Source: Nitrospirota bacterium
GTDB lineage: Bacteria > Nitrospirota > Thermodesulfovibrionia > UBA6902
Assembly: GCA_016217725.1 (NCBI GenBank)
Contig: JACRHB010000170.1
Coordinates: 1-36,786 of the forward strand
Length of the DNA: 36,786 bases
Reading direction: 5' to 3'
The position numbers were made by a program, and so were the translations under genes. A model generated the notes under the pieces. That model worked only from the letters and a program-made list of their open reading frames with translations. It was not told the DNA's origin and did not search any database. Shown here one piece after another: positions 18,181 through 26,964 of this stretch. How positions within the stretch are numbered: position 1 is the first letter of the stretch; each line of letters starts with the position of its first letter.

Positions 18181-18227
18181 AGTTGTTAGTTTTTAGCTTA
18201 ACAACTGACAACTGACAACTAATAAAG
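18181..18227. repeat. short polarity-switching heptamer array
   Basis: AGTTGTT|AGTTTTT|AGCTT|AACAACT|GACAACT|GACAACT|AATAAAG. Confidence 0.75.
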
Positions 18228-18229
18228 CT

Positions 18230-19621
18230 ATGGTAAATATTCCGGAAGACTTATTATCAAAGATCCTCAAGAAAGCGCTCTCTAACGGCGGGGATTATGC
18301 GGATGTATTCGAAGAGCACTTGAGGCCGCTGTCAATACAGCTTGAAGACGACAAAATAGAAAAGATCGTCTCCGGCGTCGATTCAGGCGTAGGGGTAAGG
18401 GTCATATACGGGGATAGATCGGCATATGCATACAGCAATGATTTTTCAGAAGGGTCCTTGCTCGCCATCGCCGAGGCTGTCAGCAGGGCGGTAAAAGAGG
18501 GCAAGGGAAAAGACGCGGTCTTTGATTTAAGAAAGGTTAATCCCGACGTTGATTTTATGATCAAGCTTAATCCTCGCGAGGTTGCGATGGAAAAGAAGAC
18601 TTTGCTTGTGGAAAATGCAAACCGGGCTGCAAGAGGCGTCAGCCCGAAGATTAAACAGGTATCCATAACCTACAGGGACGCAATACAGAAGGTACGCATT
18701 GCAACGTCGGACGGGACGGTTGCGGAGGACGAGCGCATCCATACTCTCGCACTCGTTCAGGTCGTTGCTTCAGATGGGGATGTACTGCAGACCGGGTATG
18801 AGCCTGTCGGAGGGCTTATCGGATTTGAGCTCTTTGATGAAAACCCCTTAGAGGAGACGGCCGTTACCGCCGCGGAAAAGGCGGTAAAAATGTTAAGCGC
18901 AAGAAAAGCCCCGGGCGGCAGGATGCCGGTCGTGATATCCTCCGAGGCGGGAGGGACCATGATACATGAGGCCGTCGGACATGGTTTGGAGGCCGACCTC
19001 GCGCAGCAGGGGTTGTCGGTCTACACAGGCAGGATCGGTCAGATAATCGCATCGCCTTTGGTTACTATTATCGATGATCCTACGCTGCCCAATAAAAGGG
19101 GGTCGTACAGATTTGATGATGAAGGCGTAATTTCACAGCGAACCGTCCTGGTGGAGAATGGGATATTGAAGGGTTATATGTACGATAGGTTAACTGCGAT
19201 GAGGGATAGAATATCTTCTACGGGGAACGGAAGACGACAGTCTTATAAGGACCGTCCTATTCCGAGGATGAGCAATACCTTTATCGTGCCCGGAAATGGA
19301 AATCCGGATGACATTATCCGCTCGGTTGATAAAGGTTTCTTCGTTAAGAAAATGGGCGGCGGTCAGGTCAACACGGTGACCGGCGAATTCGTTTTTGAGG
19401 TTTCAGAGGGAAATATGATTGAAAAAGGACGGGTAGGAGAGCCTGTGCGTGGGGCTATGCTTATCGGCAACGGACCCGAAGTGCTTCAATCCATAGATAT
19501 GGTCGGGAGCGACCTGGGTTTTTCCATCGGCACTTGCGGTAAAGACGCCCAGGGTGTTCCCGTATCCGACGCAATGCCCACCGTAAGAATCCCGGAGATG
19601 GTTGTCGGCGGCGAGGTCTGA
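18230..19621 (+). CDS. tldD: TldD-family metalloprotease
   Basis: EAGGTMIHEAVGHGLEADL (HExxxH) and C-terminal PTVRIPEMVVGG; 463 aa. Confidence 0.93.
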   Translation: MVNIPEDLLSKILKKALSNGGDYADVFEEHLRPLSIQLEDDKIEKIVSGVDSGVGVRVIYGDRSAYAYSNDFSEGSLLAIAEAVSRAVKEGKGKDAVFDLRKVNPDVDFMIKLNPREVAMEKKTLLVENANRAARGVSPKIKQVSITYRDAIQKVRIATSDGTVAEDERIHTLALVQVVASDGDVLQTGYEPVGGLIGFELFDENPLEETAVTAAEKAVKMLSARKAPGGRMPVVISSEAGGTMIHEAVGHGLEADLAQQGLSVYTGRIGQIIASPLVTIIDDPTLPNKRGSYRFDDEGVISQRTVLVENGILKGYMYDRLTAMRDRISSTGNGRRQSYKDRPIPRMSNTFIVPGNGNPDDIIRSVDKGFFVKKMGGGQVNTVTGEFVFEVSEGNMIEKGRVGEPVRGAMLIGNGPEVLQSIDMVGSDLGFSIGTCGKDAQGVPVSDAMPTVRIPEMVVGGEV

Positions 19622-19856
19622 GTTGTGCCTAATATAAACATAATAGATGTATTTATGATACATCTTTCGAAGTAAACTCCTTGTTTTTAAAGAATATTGC
19701 TTTTGGTATCTATTTTGCTTGGCATTACATGTTAATTTTTTGCCGGAAAACCGGAGAGAGGGTGTAAAAAAACCCGGGTTGACAGGATAAGGATCTTGCC
19801 TTTCAGCTTTTCCGCTAAATATTAAGTTAAAATTTTATATTTTTTTAATAGATAGC

Positions 19857-20765
19857 ATGTTCGGATTTAAAATGAGATTACAAAATACCTTAAGAAAAGA
19901 GGTCCTGATAAAAGGCAAGGGCCTTCATACAGGCAATGACATTAAAATGAGACTCAGGCCGGCGCCGAGGGATACCGGTGTAATCTTTATAAGGACCGAT
20001 AAGGGTAATATCAAAATAAAAGCGAGCGTAACTTCCGTTGTCGACACTACTTTTGCCACTACCCTTGCTTCCGAAGGCGTTAAGGTGGGCACGGTAGAAC
20101 ACCTTTTAGCAGCTTTTGCGGGTCTTAACATAGATAACGTATATGTTGAGCTTGACGGGCCCGAGGTGCCGATAATGGATGGAAGCGCCATGCCTTTTGT
20201 TAATAAATTGGTGGAAGCCGGTATCGCAAAACAGGCGAGGGCCGTATCTTTTTTAAGGATCCTGGAACCGGTAGTGGTTATCGAAGGACAGAGCCAGATT
20301 GCCGTTACCCCGTATGAGGGCACAAGGATAACATACAGGCTTTTTTACACGCATCCGGCTTTTGGGGAGCAAAAGCTGGGCCTTGACATTACAACAATGA
20401 AGTTTGTTCGCGAGCTTGCGTCTGCAAGGACTTTCGGATTCCTTAGAGACGTCGAGATGCTGAGGGCCAAAGGATTAGCGAAAGGCGGGTCGCTGGAGAA
20501 CGCGATCGTGCTCGGCGAAAAGGAAGTCATAAACGGAAACGCGCTCAGGTTCAAGGATGAATTCGTCAGGCACAAGATCCTTGACGCAGTCGGCGACATT
20601 TCATTGATGGGGCTGCCGATTTACGGTCACATTATTGCAAATAAGTCAGGACATACCTTACACGTAAAATTACTCAAGAAGATACTTTCATCCAGGGATT
20701 CCTGGGAGCTTGTCTCCGAGCCGGTCATAGCTCCTTCAGCTTCAGGCCTGGCTGCACAGGTTTAA
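19857..20765 (+). CDS. lpxC: UDP-3-O-acyl-N-acetylglucosamine deacetylase
   Basis: QNTLRKEVLIKGKGLHTG, TVEHLLAAFAGLNIDNV, ELDGPEVPIMDGSAMPF, ARTFGF, RHKILDAVGD. Confidence 0.96.
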   Translation: MFGFKMRLQNTLRKEVLIKGKGLHTGNDIKMRLRPAPRDTGVIFIRTDKGNIKIKASVTSVVDTTFATTLASEGVKVGTVEHLLAAFAGLNIDNVYVELDGPEVPIMDGSAMPFVNKLVEAGIAKQARAVSFLRILEPVVVIEGQSQIAVTPYEGTRITYRLFYTHPAFGEQKLGLDITTMKFVRELASARTFGFLRDVEMLRAKGLAKGGSLENAIVLGEKEVINGNALRFKDEFVRHKILDAVGDISLMGLPIYGHIIANKSGHTLHVKLLKKILSSRDSWELVSEPVIAPSASGLAAQV

Positions 20766-20812
20766 AAAAAAGAGGCTTCTCGCAACCTGAAATTTCTACA
20801 TATAGTGAATAA

Positions 20813-20842
20813 ACACGTTTGCATTTCAATGCTTGAACGTGT
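20813..20842. terminator. stem-loop downstream of lpxC
   Basis: ACACGTT-TGCATTTCAATGCTTG-AACGTGT; 7-bp outer arms and a nested GCATT/AATGC; no clear U-tract, so function is uncertain. Confidence 0.35.
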
Positions 20843-20900
20843 CCGTCATTTTGCTGACACCTTCATAATTCTGATTTTCTTTAAAATCCGACAGTTAAAT

Positions 20901-20917
20901 TTGGCACACTAATTGCT
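20901..20917 (+). promoter_or_regulatory. sigma54 (RpoN) promoter
   Basis: TTGGCACACTAATTGCT: TGGCAC-N5-TTGCT with GG-N10-GC spacing. Confidence 0.8.
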
Positions 20918-20929
20918 CATTATCAGGAC

Positions 20930-23266
20930 ATGAATGTCCTGCGCGTCATTATTCTATCGATCCTGGCAGGTCTCTTTTCACCGACCGGCAATTTGCAAGG
21001 AGCGTTACTTAACAATGACGCCTTTTCACTCCGGATAAGGGCGGGCAATCATTCCGAATTTTTTAGAATAGTTTTAGAAGGGCCGGACGCTTTAATATCC
21101 AGATGGAAGGTGATTCAGAAAGCCAGGGAGATATCAGTTCGTTTCCCGGACATGAATTTTGATGTGCCTCAGCAAAGCCTTCCGGTTCCTTACAGGAAAA
21201 TCGATGATGCAGTCGTATTTACCCTCGGCAATCCCTCTGATCTTAAGGTGTTTTTTCTCGATAATCCGGGCCGTCTCGTTATTGACGCATATCCGAAGGT
21301 GCGGAGAAACGGAGAAACGGAGAAGCGGAGAAGCGGAGAAACTGGGAAATTGAATTCTCCCCTTCGCCCACTCTCCCGTTCTCCGATTCAAAGATTGGAA
21401 GAGGGCGACGGCGATTTCGGTCACCCGCTTTCGGGTCAGACAGGGGAGAACAGGGCTTCTGCCGGAGATATTGACAATACTGCCGACGAGGGCTTCATTC
21501 CGGAAAAATATAAAAAAGCATGGACGGCTTTAAAGACGGAAAATAACCCGTACAAAGTGATAAAAGAGCTTTCCGCCGATAAACCGAAAGACCGGCAATA
21601 TTTTGCAGCATATCACTTCATCTACGGAGATGCCTTGAGCGCTGCAGGGAAGCAGCTCGAGGCCATTGAGCAGCTCCGGCTGGCATATATATATTCATCT
21701 CAGGGGGACTTGAGAGAACTGGCGCTTATAAAAAGGGCCCGGGTTTATCAGAAGCTCGGGCGCATGCACGAAGCAAAGGTCAACTATCAGGTGTTTATCA
21801 ATGAGTTCCCGTACTCAAAATATATAGCAAAGGCGCATCTCGGCCTGGCAAAAAGCCTCTTGGAGACCGGCTCCTTTTCGGAAGCCGTCGAACACTATGA
21901 AAATGCGGGCAAGGGGGCTGACGTCATGTTCAGCATGGCCGACGCCCTGCAAAAGCTCGGAAGGACGGAAGAGGCAAAGAGGGCCTATGACAATGCCGTT
22001 CTTTTCGACAGGGCTTATATCGAAAAATCCCCTGAAACCTATTACCTCATGGGCGAGAATATGCGCATGACGGGAAGGACCCGGGAGGCAAAAAAACATC
22101 TGTCCGAGATCAACAGCGGTCCCTTCAGAGATAACGCAAACATGAGTCTCGGACTTATCGCGATGGATGAGTCCGATAATGAGAAGGCGATAGAATATTT
22201 CAAAGCGGCGTCTTATTCGAAAGACAGAAAATTAAAGGTGGAGGCTATGCTGAACCTGTCCCTCGCATATCTGAAAGCAGGAAAGCTGAAGGAATCGATA
22301 GCGAACCTCGAGGTGATCAGGCATAAATATTTCGATTCCTCCGACAGGTACAAGGAGACCCTGCTCGTGCTTTCAAAGCTTTATAAGGAAGACGGTAAAT
22401 ATAACGAAGCCCTATCCTTGCTGAAAGAGCTTGTCTACGGGAAAGAACCGCCGGCCGCGGCCTTCAGCGAACTGGAGGCGATCCTGCTTGAGGCGAGCGC
22501 AAAGACAAGCCTTGACGCTGCAGGCACGATACGGTTTACGGATTTATGGAAAGAGGTCGGCCAGTGGATGCTCGACCCCGCGAGGGAGGAGTTTCTGCTT
22601 AAGATCGCAAAAAGGCTGAAACCCGAAGGCAGGCCTTTTCTGGAATTATGCTCCTGGCTTGTTGAAAATACTTCCGGAAAGGCCAGGACCAGGGCTGCGC
22701 TTGAGCTTGCGGATTATTACGTCGGCATGGGAAACATCCCGGCCGCCGGGCAGTACATAGCTATATTTAAGGATTCAAAAACCAGAGAAGCCGGGGACGA
22801 CGTCCTCAGGATCGAAGCGAGGATAAAACAGGCAAACGGCGAGATCGAGCAGGCTTTAAAAAACCTCATGCAGGTCAAAGAATTCGAGCATAAGGATTTT
22901 CAACTTTTAGGAAAGATCATAAACGACCTTAAAGCCTCACAGTCCAGGAACGCGCAGACGGCCGTCTCCTTGTATGAAAAGATGATAAAGAAGTATGACG
23001 GAGAGGCTGAAGATTACATCATATTAGCCGACATTTATTATGAGAATGAAAAAGACGAAAAGGCCCTTGAATACTACAAGGCCGCTTATGAGAAAGACCC
23101 CGGAGATGAATGGGCTATGTACAGGATAGGCAGCATTGAAGGGCCGGCGGATGAGAATGAGATGCTGGATAAGCTCCAAAAGGGAGACACGCTGTTAGGC
23201 CGTCTGGCGAAGACAAAGCTCAAGGGGATAAGCATCTTTAATAAAATCGACGAGGTGTATCAATAA
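20930..23266 (+). CDS. exported TPR-repeat protein
   Basis: Signal peptide-like start MNVLRVIILSILAGLF; repeated TPR signatures (e.g. EALSLLKEL, ALEYYKAAYEKDPGDEWAMYRIG). Confidence 0.85.
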   Translation: MNVLRVIILSILAGLFSPTGNLQGALLNNDAFSLRIRAGNHSEFFRIVLEGPDALISRWKVIQKAREISVRFPDMNFDVPQQSLPVPYRKIDDAVVFTLGNPSDLKVFFLDNPGRLVIDAYPKVRRNGETEKRRSGETGKLNSPLRPLSRSPIQRLEEGDGDFGHPLSGQTGENRASAGDIDNTADEGFIPEKYKKAWTALKTENNPYKVIKELSADKPKDRQYFAAYHFIYGDALSAAGKQLEAIEQLRLAYIYSSQGDLRELALIKRARVYQKLGRMHEAKVNYQVFINEFPYSKYIAKAHLGLAKSLLETGSFSEAVEHYENAGKGADVMFSMADALQKLGRTEEAKRAYDNAVLFDRAYIEKSPETYYLMGENMRMTGRTREAKKHLSEINSGPFRDNANMSLGLIAMDESDNEKAIEYFKAASYSKDRKLKVEAMLNLSLAYLKAGKLKESIANLEVIRHKYFDSSDRYKETLLVLSKLYKEDGKYNEALSLLKELVYGKEPPAAAFSELEAILLEASAKTSLDAAGTIRFTDLWKEVGQWMLDPAREEFLLKIAKRLKPEGRPFLELCSWLVENTSGKARTRAALELADYYVGMGNIPAAGQYIAIFKDSKTREAGDDVLRIEARIKQANGEIEQALKNLMQVKEFEHKDFQLLGKIINDLKASQSRNAQTAVSLYEKMIKKYDGEAEDYIILADIYYENEKDEKALEYYKAAYEKDPGDEWAMYRIGSIEGPADENEMLDKLQKGDTLLGRLAKTKLKGISIFNKIDEVYQ
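21302..21392. repeat. polarity-switching octamer array inside the TPR ORF
   Basis: CGGAGAAA|CGGAGAAA|CGGAGAAG|CGGAGAAG|CGGAGAAA|CTGGGAAA then AATTCTCC|CCTTCGCC|CACTCTCC|CGTTCTCC. Confidence 0.85.
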
Positions 23267-24130
23267 TTGGAAAAGACCGTTAAGCTGAATGAGGCGTTTT
23301 ACAGTTTTACACAGGCGTCAAGGAGCCTTGAGACCTGCTACGCGAAGCTGAGCGAGAAGGTGCAGTACCTGACGCAGGAGCTGGAGAAGAAGAATACGAA
23401 GCTGAAGGAATTTGAGAGGCAGAGCGAGAGGAACGCCAGACTTGTCGCAATGGGTGAGATGGCTGCAAAGATCGTCCATGAGATAAGGAGCCCGCTATGC
23501 AGCATAGAGCTGTTTTCCACAATGCTTTCAAAAGACCTTGAAGGTACGCCGCACTCGGAGATGGCGGAAGGCATATCGACAAGCATAAAGAGCCTGAATA
23601 ATATTCTGACGAACATGCTTCTCTTCGCCAGACAGCAAAAGCCGTCTTTCAGAGACGTGAAGCTCGGAGACACGGTCGAAGCTTCGATAAACATGCTGAG
23701 GCCCCTTATAGCCATAAGGAACATAGACCTTGAGGTGAATCTTTCGGATGAGATCATAACCGGAGACGCGGAGCTGCTTAAACAGGTTTTTATGAACATA
23801 ATTATAAACGGAATGCAGGCTATGGAGGACGGCGGCAGACTGAAAATCGTCACCGGATCCGATGATGAATTCACAACAGTCGCAGTAGCCGATGAAGGCG
23901 ACGGGATCAGTCCTGAAAACCTCGAGAAGATATTCGATCCTTTTTTCAGCACAAAAGACAAAGGCACGGGGCTCGGCCTGACTATCGCTCACAAGATAAT
24001 GCAGTGCCACGACGGTTTCATAAAGGCGTTTGCAAATGAAGATAAAGGCAGCACGTTCCACCTTTATTTCCCGAAGAATAAGAATGGAACCAACATCAAA
24101 CAGAAGGATGAATTATGCATAAGCAGATAA
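23267..24130 (+). CDS. sensor histidine kinase (FlrB/AtoS-like)
   Basis: H-box MGEMAAKIVHEIRSPLCSIELF, N-box and G-boxes (VADEGDGISPENLEKIFDPFFSTKDKGTGLGL); TTG start. Confidence 0.92.
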   Translation: MEKTVKLNEAFYSFTQASRSLETCYAKLSEKVQYLTQELEKKNTKLKEFERQSERNARLVAMGEMAAKIVHEIRSPLCSIELFSTMLSKDLEGTPHSEMAEGISTSIKSLNNILTNMLLFARQQKPSFRDVKLGDTVEASINMLRPLIAIRNIDLEVNLSDEIITGDAELLKQVFMNIIINGMQAMEDGGRLKIVTGSDDEFTTVAVADEGDGISPENLEKIFDPFFSTKDKGTGLGLTIAHKIMQCHDGFIKAFANEDKGSTFHLYFPKNKNGTNIKQKDELCISR

Positions 24131-24147
24131 GAAACTCATTTAAAAAT

Positions 24148-24238
24148 TCACCCTCCCCTAAATCCCCTCCCATCAAGGGAGGGGAAACTTGGAAGTCCCC
24201 TCTCCCCTGGCGGGAGAGGGTTAGGGAGAGGGGGATTT
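24148..24238. repeat. palindromic G/C-run repeat between kinase and regulator
   Basis: CCCTCCCCTAAATCCCCTCCCATCAAGGGAGGGG ... CCCCTCTCCCCTGGCGGGAGAGGGTTAGGGAGAGGGGGATTTT. Confidence 0.8.
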
Positions 24239-24242
24239 TAAT

Positions 24243-25538
24243 ATGAAATCAATACTCGTAGTCGACGACGATCAGCATATGAGGTCCGCCTTAAAGGAGG
24301 CTATTGCGAGAATGGGCTACGGCGTTGTGCCTGCCGGGGACCCTTTTGACGCATTGCAAAAACTTGAAGAGACCTCCGTCTCTATGATTGTAACGGATAT
24401 GAAGATGCCCGGGATGGACGGCGTTGCCTTTATAAAAGAGGCCCGGAAAAAAGTCGGGAGCCTGCCCATTCTTGTCATTACAGGTTTTGCAACGGTTGAA
24501 AACGCCGTCGATGCAATGAAGGAAGGGGCGTGTGAATACCTTATGAAGCCCTTCTCCTTCGATACGCTTACAAAGACAATCGAATCCGTCATGACGAATG
24601 CTTCGCACGGCGGCAGAGAAGTAGTAACTAATAATGAAGGGATGAAAAAACTGATACACCTGGCGCACGACGTGGCGCTGAGCGACATCACGGTGCTTAT
24701 CCTCGGCGAGAGCGGCACCGGGAAGGAGCTGTTAGCCGGATATATCCACAAGACGAGCCGCAGGAGTAAAAAGCCCCTTATAGCGGTAAACTGCGCCGCC
24801 ATCCCGGACAATCTCCTTGAGTCGGAGCTTTTCGGATATGAAAAAGGGGCCTTTACGGGAGCGCTCGAAAGAAAGACGGGAAAATTCGAGCTGGCCCACG
24901 GCGGCACCATACTGCTTGACGAGATAGGAGAGATGTCGTATACGCTCCAGGCGAAGCTGCTGAGGGTGCTGCAGGAAAGAGAGATAGATAGGGTAGGGGG
25001 AAAACAGCCCGTGCCCGTGGACGTGAGGGTGATAGCCACCACCAACAGAGACCTGCAGAAAGAAATAAAAGAGGGAAGGTTCAGGGAGGACCTTTTCTAC
25101 CGGCTGAGCGTCTTCCCGCTTCAACTGCTTCCCTTAAGGGAAAGGCCGGAAGATATAATGCTTCTTTCGGAACACTTTGCAAAAAAATTTTCAATACAGC
25201 TCAATAAGAGCATGTCGGGTTTTACAAAAGAGGCTGAGGAATTGCTTGTGAAAAGACAGTGGAAGGGGAATATCAGGGAGCTTGAGAACGCAATTCACAG
25301 GTCGGTGCTTATTGCGAGATCGGATTTGATAAAAGCGGATGACTTTATGCTTAAGGATAAACCGGACCCATGTAATTCGGGCAGCGGCAGTTTAAAGGGT
25401 ATGGAGATGGACCTGATACTAAAGACCCTTGAGGAAACAAACGGCAACAAGACAAAGGCTGCAAAGCTCCTCGGCGTGAGCGTAAGGACCATAAGGAATA
25501 AACTTCACGAGTACGGGAAAAATTTTCCTACTGCGTGA
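24243..25538 (+). CDS. sigma54-dependent response regulator (NtrC family; FlrC/FleR-like by context)
   Basis: Receiver domain, AAA+ with GESGTGKE and GAFTGA (EKGAFTGALERKTG), Fis-type HTH (GNKTKAAKLLGVSVRTIRNKL). Confidence 0.95.
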   Translation: MKSILVVDDDQHMRSALKEAIARMGYGVVPAGDPFDALQKLEETSVSMIVTDMKMPGMDGVAFIKEARKKVGSLPILVITGFATVENAVDAMKEGACEYLMKPFSFDTLTKTIESVMTNASHGGREVVTNNEGMKKLIHLAHDVALSDITVLILGESGTGKELLAGYIHKTSRRSKKPLIAVNCAAIPDNLLESELFGYEKGAFTGALERKTGKFELAHGGTILLDEIGEMSYTLQAKLLRVLQEREIDRVGGKQPVPVDVRVIATTNRDLQKEIKEGRFREDLFYRLSVFPLQLLPLRERPEDIMLLSEHFAKKFSIQLNKSMSGFTKEAEELLVKRQWKGNIRELENAIHRSVLIARSDLIKADDFMLKDKPDPCNSGSGSLKGMEMDLILKTLEETNGNKTKAAKLLGVSVRTIRNKLHEYGKNFPTA

Positions 25539-25593
25539 CGGAAGGATGAAGGATGAAGTGAAAAAGAGCTTATGAATAGAGCCATAGTAGTTG

Positions 25594-25662
25594 TCATTCC
25601 CGCAAGCGAAGCGCGTCGGGAATCCTTCCGGGAAAAGATTCCGGACAAGCCGGAATGACAAC
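25594..25662. repeat. REP-like repeat
   Basis: GTCATTCCCGCAAGCGAAGCGCGTCGGGAATCCTTCCGGGAAAAGATTCCGGACAAGCCGGAATGACAAC. Confidence 0.85.
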
Positions 25663-25697
25663 TAAACCGACTTTATACACAGACGACTAATTAAGGA

Positions 25698-25714
25698 TTG
25701 GCATGTTTTTTGAA
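25698..25714 (+). promoter_or_regulatory. candidate sigma54 promoter upstream of flgB
   Basis: TTGGCATGTTTTTTGAA; matches TGGCA-N-TTG but has GA in place of the -12 GC. Confidence 0.45.
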
Positions 25715-25734
25715 TGAAAGGTTCAGGAGAAAGT

Positions 25735-26100
25735 ATGGACAAGGGATTCAGGATTCTTGAGAGGCTGGTTCAGGCGGCCAATATAAGGCAGAAGGTGATC
25801 TCTTCCAACATCGCCAATGCGGATACGCCGGGCTTCAAGGCAAAGGACGTGAAATTCGGCAACCTCCTGGGAAAGGAAATGAATCTATTGACCACGGATA
25901 AGAAACACGTCGGCGGGACCGAAAAGGTGAGCGCCAGGGAGGAAGTGGAAGGCAGTCTGTCCTGGGAAGACCGCAATAACGTCGAGCTTAATAACGAGGT
26001 CGCCAAGATGACGGAGAACGCCCTGCTGCACGATACGGCGGTTACGCTGCTGGCGGCTAAGATCAAGATGTTCAAGATCGCAATAAGCAGGGGAAGGTAG
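25735..26100 (+). CDS. flgB: flagellar basal-body rod protein FlgB
   Basis: SSNIANADTPGFKAKDVKFG motif. The start at MDKGFRIL is preferred over the ORF-track start at 25714 because of the AGGAGA RBS. Confidence 0.93.
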   Translation: MDKGFRILERLVQAANIRQKVISSNIANADTPGFKAKDVKFGNLLGKEMNLLTTDKKHVGGTEKVSAREEVEGSLSWEDRNNVELNNEVAKMTENALLHDTAVTLLAAKIKMFKIAISRGR

Positions 26101-26145
26101 GATGAAAGTAAGACACGGAGAATTAATGCAAGGGAGAGGTAAACG

Positions 26146-26553
26146 ATGGATATATTCAAAGTAAGCGCAACGGCCCTCGAGGCGCAGAGGATAAGGATGA
26201 ATACGATAGCCTCCAATATGGCGAACGCGCAGTCGACAAAGACTGAATCAGGCGGCCCGTATATAAGGAAGGACGTCGTGTTTGAGACGATGCCGGTAAA
26301 TGCAAAGGCCGATGAAAGGCTTGAAGGGGTAAGGGTGAAAGAGGTCGTAGAGGATAAAAAACCGCTTATAACGCTTTATGATCCGGGGCATCCCGACGCG
26401 GATGAAAACGGCTTTGTAACGATGCCCAACATAAACGTTATCGAGGAGATGGTTAACATGATGATGGCGCTGCGCGCATATGAGGCCAACGTCAAGGCGT
26501 TTAACGTCTCAAAGGGCATGTTCCAGAAGGCCCTTGAGCTCGGGAGGTTATGA
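26146..26553 (+). CDS. flgC: flagellar basal-body rod protein FlgC
   Basis: SATALEAQRIRMNTIASNMANAQST, PDADENGFVTMPNINVIEEMVNMM. Confidence 0.95.
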   Translation: MDIFKVSATALEAQRIRMNTIASNMANAQSTKTESGGPYIRKDVVFETMPVNAKADERLEGVRVKEVVEDKKPLITLYDPGHPDADENGFVTMPNINVIEEMVNMMMALRAYEANVKAFNVSKGMFQKALELGRL

Positions 26554-26855
26554 TGGCTGATATAACGGCGATTAAAAACATCGGCGGCGGCATTACAACC
26601 AACGGCGCCGCGCAGAAAAATTCAGCGAATAACGCTTCAGGGGGCGGTTTTGACGACGTCATCAACGAGGCGTTAAGCAAGGTCTCACGGGTGCAGAACG
26701 ACGTCGACACGGCAGTGGGCGAATTGGCGAAAGGCGGCGACGTTACGAGCGCAATCCTTGCAGTTGAAAAAGCCGATATGTCGTTTCAGTTAATGGTGGA
26801 GATAAGGAACAAGCTCCTGAGCACTTATGAGGAGATCATGAGGATGCAGGTTTAG
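26550..26855 (+). CDS. fliE: flagellar hook-basal body protein FliE
   Basis: 101 aa; ILAVEKADMSFQLMVEIRNKLLSTYEEIMRMQV. Confidence 0.94.
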   Translation: MMADITAIKNIGGGITTNGAAQKNSANNASGGGFDDVINEALSKVSRVQNDVDTAVGELAKGGDVTSAILAVEKADMSFQLMVEIRNKLLSTYEEIMRMQV

Positions 26856-26860
26856 AAAAA

Positions 26861-26959
26861 CGTTCACCGTCAACCGTTCACCGTTGACCGTTAACAGTGA
26901 ACGGATAACGGTGAACAATGAACGGATAACGGTCAACGAATAACGAGAGACGAGGAACG
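26861..26959. repeat. polarity-switching heptamer array (5 forward + 9 reverse units)
   Basis: CGTTCAC|CGTCAAC|CGTTCAC|CGTTGAC|CGTTAAC|A|GTGAACG|GATAACG|GTGAACA|ATGAACG|GATAACG|GTCAACG|AATAACG|AGAGACG|AGGAACG. Confidence 0.92.
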
Positions 26960-26964
26960 AAAAT

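Noticed and set aside
23338-23967. 209-aa and overlapping 177-aa minus-strand ORFs opposite the histidine kinase
   Set aside because: Antisense to a strong HisKA/HATPase reading frame; Ser/Phe-rich shadow translation.
26861-26959. Possible CRISPR array
   Set aside because: Units are 7 bp with no spacers and change orientation, so this is not CRISPR; no cas genes are seen.
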